Assembly: GCA_022495005.1 (NCBI GenBank)
Contig: JAGYXB010000456.1
Location: 1,550,001-1,614,000 of the forward strand
Direction of reading: 5' to 3'
Length of the DNA: 64,000 nt
Origin: Rhyacophila brunnea
Taxonomy: Eukaryota; Arthropoda; Insecta; Trichoptera; Rhyacophilidae
The translations under genes and the position numbers were made by a program. The first letter of the stretch is position 1. The number at the start of each line of letters is the position of its first letter. The notes under the pieces are model-generated. The model saw only the letters and a list, made by a program, of their open reading frames with translations. It did no database searches and was not told the DNA's origin. Shown here piece after piece: positions 55,280-64,000 of the stretch.

Positions 55280-58200
55280 TCGACGACCCCAGGAAAAACC
55301 ATTGTAAGTCTGAAAATAGCGTTTCCGGTTTTATTAGCTTTTTATAATATTTAATTTTTTATGCATGTCCTGTAAAAAAATCAGGTCTCTAGCATAAAAA
55401 TTGACGAAGTTAGGGTTTTGACAATGGTGCTCTATATCTACATATCGCATCGACCAAATTTGTGTTCACAGAAATATCCGAGGAGTATAGTCATACCTCG
55501 ATAACAAAAGTGCACTGCGCTTTATTTTACAAATAAGAAGGTTGTTATACTTGTTATAACATTCTTTTACGGAGATCTAAAGAAACAGCATGATTTATAT
55601 TGACGTATCACAATAATTTAAAAAAACATATTGGTTTATCTCCGAAAAATATTGGTATTTGCAGTGAGTATTTGCATTATTAGTTTAAAAGTTAGTCAAT
55701 ATTATTGTGTCAGAAAGTTAAGTTATTATATTATTTAATATAAAACAAATAAGTACCGAAAAGAAACGGAATTAATTTTCACTTGCATAGCTACTTTAAA
55801 AAACTTCTCAGTTATTAATATTATCTTAAAATTTGAAGTAATTATATTAATTTTGATTCGCTTATTTAAATTAATTCACTGCCTGATAAAGACCTCTTCA
55901 ATCTCTCTCTTACTATTTTCGGTTGATTACTCTCCCATATAGATACTCAACAAAACAATGAAGTAAAGTTTCAATTTGAAAATGTTATATTATTTAATAG
56001 AAAAATAATATCATATATAAAACGTTATTTATATATAATTATATTTAATTACTTTGCAGTTACCTACTTAACTTAAAATGAGTTTGTAATATTCTAATAT
56101 ATACATTTAATTTACATAAATACCCAGTAGAAAAATACATATTTTAATTAAATATTAATATCACTATAAAATCAAATATTTTGGACCTAAAAAGGTAACT
56201 ACCTAAAATATTATGTTTTAACTTCAAAATGTTATTTTATCATTAGTAGAAAATGACATTACATATTATTTTGGTTGAATTAATCTTGCACAAAGATAAT
56301 AAAAATCACTATTATCATGGTTCAGTTTGAAAACATTACTAATTGCTGACTAATTTTTTATGATCCAACCAAGTTAAATAATCCTTTTCATTGCATTTTG
56401 AAATGGAATTATTTATGAATGGCTTGCTTTGGAAATAGTATAATAGTAATGAACTTCGTCTAAATATCATTATCACGTGCGTCAGTTCTTAGTATTTTTG
56501 AAAATATAAAAGGGTACACATTAAGTAAATAATGCATAATTTTGTATTTTGAACACAGAAAAGTTTCTGAGTTCCCTGATTTTGAATATTCCTCAAAAAT
56601 AGAAATTACCCAAAGGATTATATTATTTTATTACATGCCATTCGCCGAAAGGGATTAAGCGGCTGGGATTTTTGAAAACGTGTTTTGACGTGACATTGTT
56701 TACAATACAATTTGAAAGTAACAATAAAATTTTAATGGTCAATAATTGTTAAAGCATTTTATGCTTATCTAAGTAGATATATTTTGGAAAAAGGATGAAG
56801 TAAAGTAAACAAAATGATGTGTAGGTATTCTGAAAACAAACCCATCGCTGGTGATTGGGAATTTTTAATATTACCTACTAATTAAAGACATATATTATAA
56901 TCTTAGCATTGGTGAGTGGTGACATAATTTTCGATGTTAGTTAAATTTGTTCAAAATAAATATACAGTGTTGCTTTTAACAAACAATAACATTTCTATAA
57001 TATTTTCATCACAATTTGACATAGCTTATTTGACTTTTAACACTATAGATAATTACATAAATATTATGTATCTATAGTTTGTGAAAAACTCAAATAAACC
57101 ATGTCAAATGGTGATATCGTACACGGTATCTCATAGATTTTAATTAAAATATCAATTGGATTTGAAAAGTCTGTAATGGTAAGTATGTACTTAAATCCAT
57201 ATACTTACCTCCTATTCACCTATTGACTATGATTTTTATAAATTATGAAAACCACTTTAAATAGTAACTACCTAATTATTATTTCATCCAATTTAAATCG
57301 GTCTGAATTATACATTTTGTAAAACTATCAAAATAAATAGTTATGAATGGACAAATGATATAATAGTAAACTGTGTTTCTTTGAGAAAATTTGTATTAAA
57401 ACTCTACGCAATCGATTAAATAACAATATAACATTTCAAGAACATACTACCTACTTGAATGCAAATTATTTTTTTTTTCAGTTTATAAAAAAAATGCAAA
57501 TCCACACCAAGAAAATAAATTTGATTATTTAAATTTGAGAGCATTAGTACACATTTATTTCAACCTTTTAAATAAATAATAAAAATCATAAAACATCGTA
57601 TTAATTAACGTAACAGAGCTCAATAAAGAAATATACTTACTGAAGTTTATGTTGACAATATAATATAATCAATCTATATTTAATTATAATTGGCAATAAC
57701 ATTCATATTAACGATTGAGATTAAAAAATACAAACGATAATTAATATGGTCATAATTTATATGAAATTTTATAATCTTAATTATAGAAATGTATTATAAA
57801 ATTATATGCACAAATAAGGATACTCTTAAAAAAATAGAAGGTAGGTACTGACAAAGCAATTTCTCTTGTTTATACAGATACTGTATGAATATCATTTTAG
57901 ATAGGTACATAATCATAATTATCGAATGGACTTGTAATACAAGCCTAATAATTATATTAAGTATATATTTTTATATAAAGATTTCTGATGATGCACAGTT
58001 GACTGCGGTCTCATCTGAGAACGAAAGTAATAAACCTCTCTTTCATTAATAATTGTTAGGTAAACATAACATTAGTTATTTTGTTAATACGTAGTTATAA
58101 TTTTTAAACTAGAAAATCTATATTTTTGCAAATAGTATGATGTTTAGATAGGTATATCTGTGCCAAATGTTCAAGAATATATTTCAGTAGTTGTTTACTA

Positions 58201-59207
58201 CCTACATTCTTATGTTCAAATAAGCAAAGCGGTTAGTAATTTATATTATTGTATTAAACCGTACATATGTTTTTTCTAAAATGGTAATTACTTATTTAAA
58301 TAAAATTCATTCCCTCAGAAATACAATGATGCAGTTAATAAAGTATATAAGTAATTATTTCCCTAGTTTTCATAATTAAGTCAATTACTATTAATAAATT
58401 AAAATTGGCTTAGTGATTTACATGACGATTGACATTATGTTTTTTCAACAGTTTTAATGAAAATTGTGTTGTAAAGAATAAAAAAAATTTCTTTTAGCTA
58501 TTTTTTAAATCTAATAGTTACCAATGTTATGTACTAATTTCTTATACAACTTCTTTATTATTCCATTATTAACATTTTTCCTGAATGTTTATTGTTTCGT
58601 AATGTACATATTCTCATTATTTATAAAAATATCAATAATAATTTACAAAAAAAATAAAAAAATCATACTTAAATACTTTTAAATTATAAAAACTCCGTAT
58701 AAAAATATATATATATGTCAATATATCCTCATACTCTTTGTTAAAACTTTATAGACACGCTGTATTATTTCGAGTTAAACATTGCGCAATGATGGTTCTT
58801 CCGTAAAAGAGCATTATAAATATAGGTGTACTAAATAAAATCGTATAGAGAAAGAAAAACGTGACGTAAAACAAGGTTACATCTCAGAGTATGAGTCTGT
58901 TACGCGGAGTCTGTAATCTATTTCGTCCGCGCAAAAGCATGTTGAATCAAGTCAAAGCACCAAGCGCGTAATATTATTCCAAATAAAAACGATTTTTTGG
59001 CATTATCTCAGCTGTTTATTAATTAATCAACATTAAATTTTGATAGGAATATAGACCATAAATTGGTTTATCTGATTTACTTAAATAAGATAAGAAAAAA
59101 CTAACTCATTTTATATGATGAATTTAATAGCGTAAATATTTTAGTTTTTTCGCGCTCCTGAACATTTGTGATTTTAGACTTACACCGGTTTTTCCTGGGG
59201 CCGTCGA
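55280..59207. mobile_element. 3.9-kb TIR element without coding capacity
   Basis: Left TCGACGACCCCAGGAAAAAC, then CATTGTAAGTCTGAAAAT, is mirrored by right ATTTTAGACTTACACCGG, then TTTTTCCTGGGGCCGTCGA. That is about 37 bp with few mismatches. Both ends abut TA-rich runs, so a TA-type target duplication cannot be measured. No frame of 60 codons exists anywhere inside, on either strand. The interior is extremely AT-rich. It is non-autonomous or a decayed DNA transposon. The superfamily is unknown. Confidence 0.75.
57981..58050 (+). other. Structured-looking block with CTGATGA...CGAAA
   Basis: Within the AT-rich interior, ATTTCTGATGATGCACAGTT, GACTGCGGTCTCATCTGAGA and ACGAAAGTAATAAACC stand out in composition. 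CTGATGATG...CGAAA followed by AATAAA is reminiscent of stem-loops at the 3' ends of non-LTR or Penelope retroelements. A convincing stem was not established by hand. Confidence 0.35.
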
Positions 59208-59397
59208 TATATATATATATATTCTATTATATAATTATTCTGTCATTAATTCTAAATAGAAAAATAGTTAAAAATATTATGCACCAACTAATCATGCTAT
59301 GTCGATTGCCGTGAGTTATGATTGATGGTATTTATCAATTATTTATTACATATAAAATAAATTAACATAACAATTATATTGGGTTAACAGCCTAATA

Positions 59398-60365
59398 CAG
59401 GGGAGGGCAAACTGCGGCCCGCGGGCCGCATGTGGCCCGCCGGGTATTTTTTTGCGGCCCGCCATCATTAATTGTACTTCTGATTACGAATAACTTTTGA
59501 CAATAGATTAAAATTTGAAGAATTTGTTGTTTCGTAAATGTATTATCTCAGTACGTCTTCCTTGCGTCTCATCTCACACTATGTAACCACTATTTTCTAC
59601 GTTGAACATCGTGACACATTTAAATACTTTTAACTCCGCGTTGTATGAAAAAAAATATATGCCCATGATATGGTAAAAAGTTTGGATGGATTTCAATTAA
59701 AACTTAAGTTATTCCTTCGACAAATATCGAATAACATCGTGGACCACTTATAAATATACCAGAATATAAATTTGAAGAATATGGTAAAATTATTAAAGCC
59801 CTGAATGACGATTTTTCACAACGATTTGGCGACATCCGAAAAATTGAGACAAGTTTAGCAATAGTACGCGATCCATTTTCAATAGATGTTGATAGTGTAC
59901 CGACAGAGCTACAACTTGATATTACTGATCTGCAGTGTGACACTGATTTAAGAGAATTGCATCGTCGTGAAGAAATCTACAAATTTTACAATGCCCTTAA
60001 TTGAGACAAATTCGACCAACTTAAAGATTATGAAAGAAAAATGTTCGTTATTTTTGGATCAACCTATATAAATGTGAATAAACATTTTCGATCATGAACC
60101 TCAATAAAAATTCTTTACGATCAAAAATCTCCGATGCCCATTTACAAGCAGTTTTGAGAATATCAACTACAAAATTACACCTGAATTTAAAGAAAAATGT
60201 TAAAAAAATGTACAACAGTTTCATTCTTCTCATTAATTTTTTTGTAATGTTTATTTTTCGTGATAATAAATAGTGTATATCTAAGAATGGTATTTTACTT
60301 GCGGCCCGCCGCTCATTTTGATATCTTGAATTTGGCCCTCCATCCAAAAAGTTTGCCCCCCTCTG
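59398..60365 (+). mobile_element. hAT element, 968 bp, TSD GCCTAATA
   Basis: This begins CAGGGGAGGGCAAACTGCGG and ends AAAGTTTGCCCCCCTCTG. GCCTAATA lies at 59390-59397 and 60366-60373. It is the same family as 7161-8145, inverted. GC-rich CGGCCCGCGGGCCGC words lie at the left end. It inserted just upstream of a repeat R1 fragment. Confidence 0.94.
59660..60065 (+). pseudogene. hAT transposase C-terminal remnant
   Basis: Broken frames read LDGFQLKLKLFLRQISNNIV, YKFEEYGKIIKALNDDFSQR, FGDIRKIETSLAIVRDPFSI, VPTELQLDITDLQCDTDLRE, LHRREEIYKFYNALN, a stop, then KFDQLKDYERKMFVIFGSTY. This is the same segment as 7850-7460, with a frame break after VDHL and a stop before KFDQ. The start of the element to this region carries no other domain. 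Confidence 0.88.
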
Positions 60366-60380
60366 GCCTAATACGTAGTT

Positions 60381-60443
60381 CTCTCCAAACCACCCCGCAC
60401 CACACTCGTAATCACGCGTCCCTACGTCTGGATGTGAAATATC
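60381..60443 (+). repeat. Dispersed repeat R1, short fragment
   Basis: CTCTCCAAACCACCCCGCAC, CACACTCGTAATCACGCGTC and TGGATGTGAAATATC correspond to the first 70 bp of R1, with the TCTTAATCGAGC segment deleted. Confidence 0.6.
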
Positions 60444-60532
60444 ACCAGATATTCATGAACAAGCACGATGTTTTTAATGTTTTTTGCTGAATTTTTGAAA
60501 ACCATTTTTTTATATAGGTACTGTTTGTTAAT

Positions 60533-60740
60533 ATGCCCATGATGGCCGAGCGGCTTACGCGTCGGCTTATAATGTCTGGTAAATATACACATATTATTTT
60601 TCAAGTTATATTTAGAGTCAGAGTATGGAACTAATAGGTTGAGAAAAAGGCTAACATCTATAACTCGTAAAAACAAAAATCTGTTAATACAAACTTCCAC
60701 TCTGTGGAGACCCATATGATCTTATTAGGATCGGACATGT
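60533..60740 (+). mobile_element. tRNA-derived SINE, family 1, copy 3, B-box deleted
   Basis: The head CCCATGATGGCCGAGCGGCT, TACGCGTCGGCTTATAATGT is well preserved, but the sequence jumps to CTGGTAAATATACACAT, skipping about 30 bp that hold the B-box in copies 1 and 2. The body (AGAGTCAGAGTATGGAACTA, CACTCTGTGGAGACCCATAT, TATTAGGATCGG) is intact. Confidence 0.85.
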
Positions 60741-60867
60741 TCAAAATAAATGAAGAAAGACATATGGAACTTCTCATAATAGTATAACCACGGAGTATCA
60801 ATTCTTTATCAAAAAAGAAAATGCGCTGAAACCAAAGAATTTTGACGATAATAATAGAAGGACCCTT

Positions 60868-61254
60868 TTGCGATATTTTCGTTATGATATGCATGGATAC
60901 AAAATATTAAAATCGTTCAGTTGGCATTCCGATATTCTGACACACGTAATGGCTGTCATTTTTAAAATGTTTATTCTGATTACTTACTTGACTTCAGATA
61001 TAAATAATTTACATAAATTTTACATAATTTTTCAACTAAATACGAATGCCGAATTAATACCTGCTTATCTACTAACTCATCGTGACAGATTATTTTTTTA
61101 CACGCTCTGCCAATTGGTAAATAAGTCTCATATCAGTAGTGTGAAGTTCTCTGCAGATGAACCTGCAAAACAAAATCACCTATCTATAGCTAACTTATTC
61201 AGGGAACAGTCCTCCATCTCTATAAAAGAAGGTTTTTTGAACATCTTTAATTGA
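60868..61254 (+). CDS. Unrecognised 128-codon open frame
   Basis: A complete ATG-to-stop frame: a basic N-terminus, a hydrophobic stretch near residues 27-43 (MAVIFKMFILITYLTSD) that could span a membrane, then a less AT-biased second half with NAELIPAYLLTHRDRLFFYT and SADEPAKQNHLSIANLFREQ. No domain was recognised. It begins about 130 bp after SINE copy 3. It may be a fragment of an unidentified element, an exon or chance. Confidence 0.22.
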   Translation: MRYFRYDMHGYKILKSFSWHSDILTHVMAVIFKMFILITYLTSDINNLHKFYIIFQLNTNAELIPAYLLTHRDRLFFYTLCQLVNKSHISSVKFSADEPAKQNHLSIANLFREQSSISIKEGFLNIFN

Positions 61255-62430
61255 AACGGACGAAAGAAACTTTACATGCATTGGTCATGAGATGGGAAAT
61301 AAAAAATGTGAAACCACTGGGCACTGTTTTCTCATCCGAGCACTCTGGGTGGGTTAAAATATATCCATATAATTTTCTCAAACCCTCAGTGTTTCTATAA
61401 TATTTTCGCTGATACTGCAACGCTAATATTTAACTATATACATACTACTGGTTAGTACACTAGTGACTTTTGTAGTATTAAAATGAGATAATAATATTTG
61501 ACTTTATTACATGTTTAATTCTAATCACATAAAATACAATATATTATATCGTGGCGCAAATATTGAAGAAAACATATTTGGAATTTTCTTATAAAATATA
61601 TTATATTATCATATAATTTTAATACCTACTGTAATAATAAATAAAATGTATAATCCAATTGTTGGCAAATAATACTTTTAAGACGTGATATAAATATAGA
61701 TACTAATAAAATTTATATTATCAGTATTGAAATTAAAATGATTTATATGATGAGAAAAGACAAATATTTCCTACAAAGTTGACCCTTAGTAAACATGATG
61801 CTTTCAGTATTTTTCTGTAATTAAATTATTGGAAGTATTTATTTTCGATCTAAATTGTTACGAATCTTAACGCCAGAAATTCTATCAATATCTTAAATGA
61901 CATTTACACATTTTATCGTGGTGGCAATTTTCCTACAAATCTTATCACTTCTTATATTACACGAAGCGTATGACATGATATGTATATATATATATAGATT
62001 TTCTGCCGCCATAATTTTTAATGTAATGACTAGAAAATTGTAGATAGAAAATTTATACATTTAATGTGTTAGATGCATTCATAGAAAACCATCTCCTTTA
62101 TTGTCGTTCATCTTTTGTCATAAAAATATGATTTTATCTTCATTCAATTGACGTTTGTGTTTTGCTTGAGATTTTCAAGGTTGTTAATAGTTTTTGGTTA
62201 GTCATCTTCCTCTTCATCAACTGACAAACGTAGGAGACTATAACCCCCTTTTTACTATGAGCAAGTTCGCCGTCAGTGTCAGCTTATACACACTTAGAGC
62301 GGCGTTTGCAAACATATACTAGTACACTTGAATACACTATCCCATTAATGGCAACTAAGTTGCTTACAATTAAGATTGATTCATCTTCTTTTATTAATTT
62401 TCTTGCTACCGAGTATAACTACCTAATAGT
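61255..62430. other. AT-rich intergenic, nothing recognised
   Basis: A frame of 74 codons at 62276-62500 runs into repeat R1 and is not supported. Confidence 0.5.
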
Positions 62431-62431
62431 T

Positions 62432-62672
62432 CCCTCCAAACCAGCCCGCCCCGCACTACACTCGGTCTTAATCGAGCGTATCACGAGGCTCAATGTTTGA
62501 ATGTGAAGCATTAGCAGTTCTTTATGCCTACGAATATCTAAGGAGCAGACGCCCAAGACTGAGGTCGCCACCCACTCAAGTGTGCTTTGACTGACTTTAC
62601 TAAAACATAACCAAATTAAAGTGCCCATGGGAGAGAGGAGTACAGAGAATTATTAAAAATAAATGATTCTAA
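62432..62672 (+). repeat. Dispersed repeat R1, copy 3
   Basis: CCCTCCAAACCAGCCCGCCC, CTCGGTCTTAATCGAGCGTA, TCACGAGGCTCAATGTTTGA, AAGACTGAGGTCGCC, TTTGACTGACTTTAC and AAATGATTCTAATT. Slightly longer than the 48.6-kb copy. Confidence 0.75.
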
Positions 62673-63049
62673 TTAATTTACATATAAAACAAAGGTAAAC
62701 AATATGGACATACCAAATGTCACCACCTACCTGTAGGTAGGTGTCTTCGCTTAATAAATTAATTAGAATAAGCCGACGTGTAAACCTGATCTCTAACTAT
62801 ACGGCTTAGTAAAACGCCTAAAACGCTTCCTTGTCTAATCATATATAATTGTTTTATTTGTTCACAGGTTTACGTCACCGTTCGGTATGTTAATATATCG
62901 GACGGGACACAATTTGAAACGGAAAAGGTAATACCGAATGACAGATGATGTATGCTAATTTGCCTTGTTCCATAAGATAAAACCTGTGATTATGTAATAT
63001 AAAATGTTAGATATAAGTTTATTATGTAATGGTATATTAGTATAAATGG

Positions 63050-63240
63050 GGAAGAATGATTGTCAAAATATAAAGAGACGAATGCAGTAGCGAGAGATTA
63101 TTATAAGAGCATAAAATATAATTAATATATTATGTAATAGTAGGAAAGAAGAAGAATAACTGCTAACATAAAGAAGAAGAACGCGGTAGCGAGTGATTAG
63201 TATTAAAAGTGTATGTAAATAATTAATATGTCTTGTGGGA
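63050..63240. repeat. Diverged tandem units, period about 107 bp
   Basis: GAATGCAGTAGCGAGAGATT and AAATATAATTAATATATTAT recur as GAACGCGGTAGCGAGTGATT and AAATAATTAATATGTCTTG. Confidence 0.55.
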
Positions 63241-63319
63241 CACACTAATCGAATAATATTTCAATCCGTAAACTCGTTAATAGTAAACTAATAATTATAG
63301 AATTAATTTATAACATGGC

Positions 63320-63540
63320 AACACCAGCCAACGCGTGGGTATGTGTGCGCGTCGGTGTAAGTATGTGAGAATGCTGCGAATGGCCATACTTAAAATTATA
63401 ACGAGGCGCCTAGTAACAGAGATGCCAAGGCGAACATGTCGAGACATGTTCGTATCGCAGATAAACGGCATAGCGACGCACCAACGGCCGGCCGATGCAT
63501 TGGTATGTGTGTGCATCGGTGTACGTACGCAAAAATGTTT
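63320..63540. repeat. Diverged direct repeat around a 22-bp palindrome
   Basis: CAACGCGTGGGTATGTGTGC, GCGTCGGTGTAAGTATG recurs about 150 bp later as GATGCATTGGTATGTGTGTG, CATCGGTGTACGTACG. Between them, 63431-63452 is CGAACATGTC-GA-GACATGTTCG, an inverted pair of 10-bp arms. Confidence 0.6.
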
Positions 63541-63544
63541 CCGC

Positions 63545-64000
63545 TAGAAAAGAATTAAGCGCGCGAAAACAAATCATAGCATCATAGAGTTCCTTAAATT
63601 CAACTTTTAGGAAATATTATTCGATTTTTGTGTTCATAATAATTATATCTGATTATATGAATATAGGATTAATATGTATAATTGTTAAAGGTAAAGGCAA
63701 CAGACAGGTTTACGTCGTAAAATCACAAATATTTATGTGAAGGTCGATGGATGATAATTACAGGGCCTATTATTATGTCAATAGGTACCTAGTAAGTAGT
63801 TGTAAATGCATGTAATTTAAACGTTAATCAAATCGTGTGTTTACTCCTGGCATAAGACTAAAACCGCGAGTTTATGCCGGAGATAGCTATTTAATAAATT
63901 CTGCTCTAGATAAATTCATATAAAATCCATAGAATTAGATAGACGATATTTTATAACGTCAATATATCCATCCACGTGCACAGAATATATTATCTCTTGA
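63545..64000. other. AT-rich intergenic, nothing recognised
   Basis: No feature could be assigned up to the window end. Confidence 0.5.

Noticed and set aside
55280..59207. Maverick/Polinton or other large self-synthesising element
   Set aside because: The element is far too short and contains no frame for polymerase, integrase or capsid-like proteins.

Overview
The window looks like a gene-free, transposon-packed stretch of an insect nuclear genome. It is strongly AT-rich, shows no operon structure or long open reading frame, and is full of eukaryotic transposable elements: hAT, non-LTR, Penelope-like and tRNA-derived SINEs. It also carries short TTAGG/CCTAA arrays (the ancestral insect telomere unit) and very many TAGGTA/TACCTA words. 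A hemipteran, most likely an aphid or close relative, is my best guess. That is an inference from composition and element types, not proof.

No host protein-coding gene can be supported. The longest frame, 45304-45906, is the 3' end of a non-LTR retrotransposon. Nearly all recognisable protein similarity belongs to dead transposons: hAT transposase pieces (310-790, 7460-7850, 13845-14130, 20063-20194, 29478-29645, 44560-44990, 59660-60065), four kinds of non-LTR reverse-transcriptase 3' ends, and a Penelope-like RT scrap at 5640-5810.

Layout. 0-12 kb: hAT relic, RT 3' ends, a 622-bp hAT MITE, Penelope fragments, a 985-bp hAT, an RT fragment split by a 114-bp palindromic MITE, another hAT MITE and a SINE. 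12-24 kb: scattered relics, a foldback element, a 912-bp hAT and low-copy repeats. 24-35 kb: the densest part, with seven hAT-type insertions (one nested in another), two convergent or divergent Penelope ends, RT remnants and SINEs. 35-46 kb: direct copies of a 0.4-kb repeat, a 0.8-kb TIR element, foldback elements and a 766-bp hAT. 46-54 kb: three RT 3' ends and another hAT copy. 54-60 kb: a 3.9-kb element with about 35-bp terminal inverted repeats and no frame of 60 codons. 60-64 kb: a second copy of the 985-bp hAT family in opposite orientation, a SINE, an unclassified repeat and tandem-like sequence.

The best-supported structures are the hAT-type insertions: termini of CAG...CTG, TAG...CTA or CATGG type flanked by 8-bp target duplications, nine of them perfect by eye. 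These give exact element boundaries. The pieces do not work together as a system. They record successive insertions, nesting and decay.
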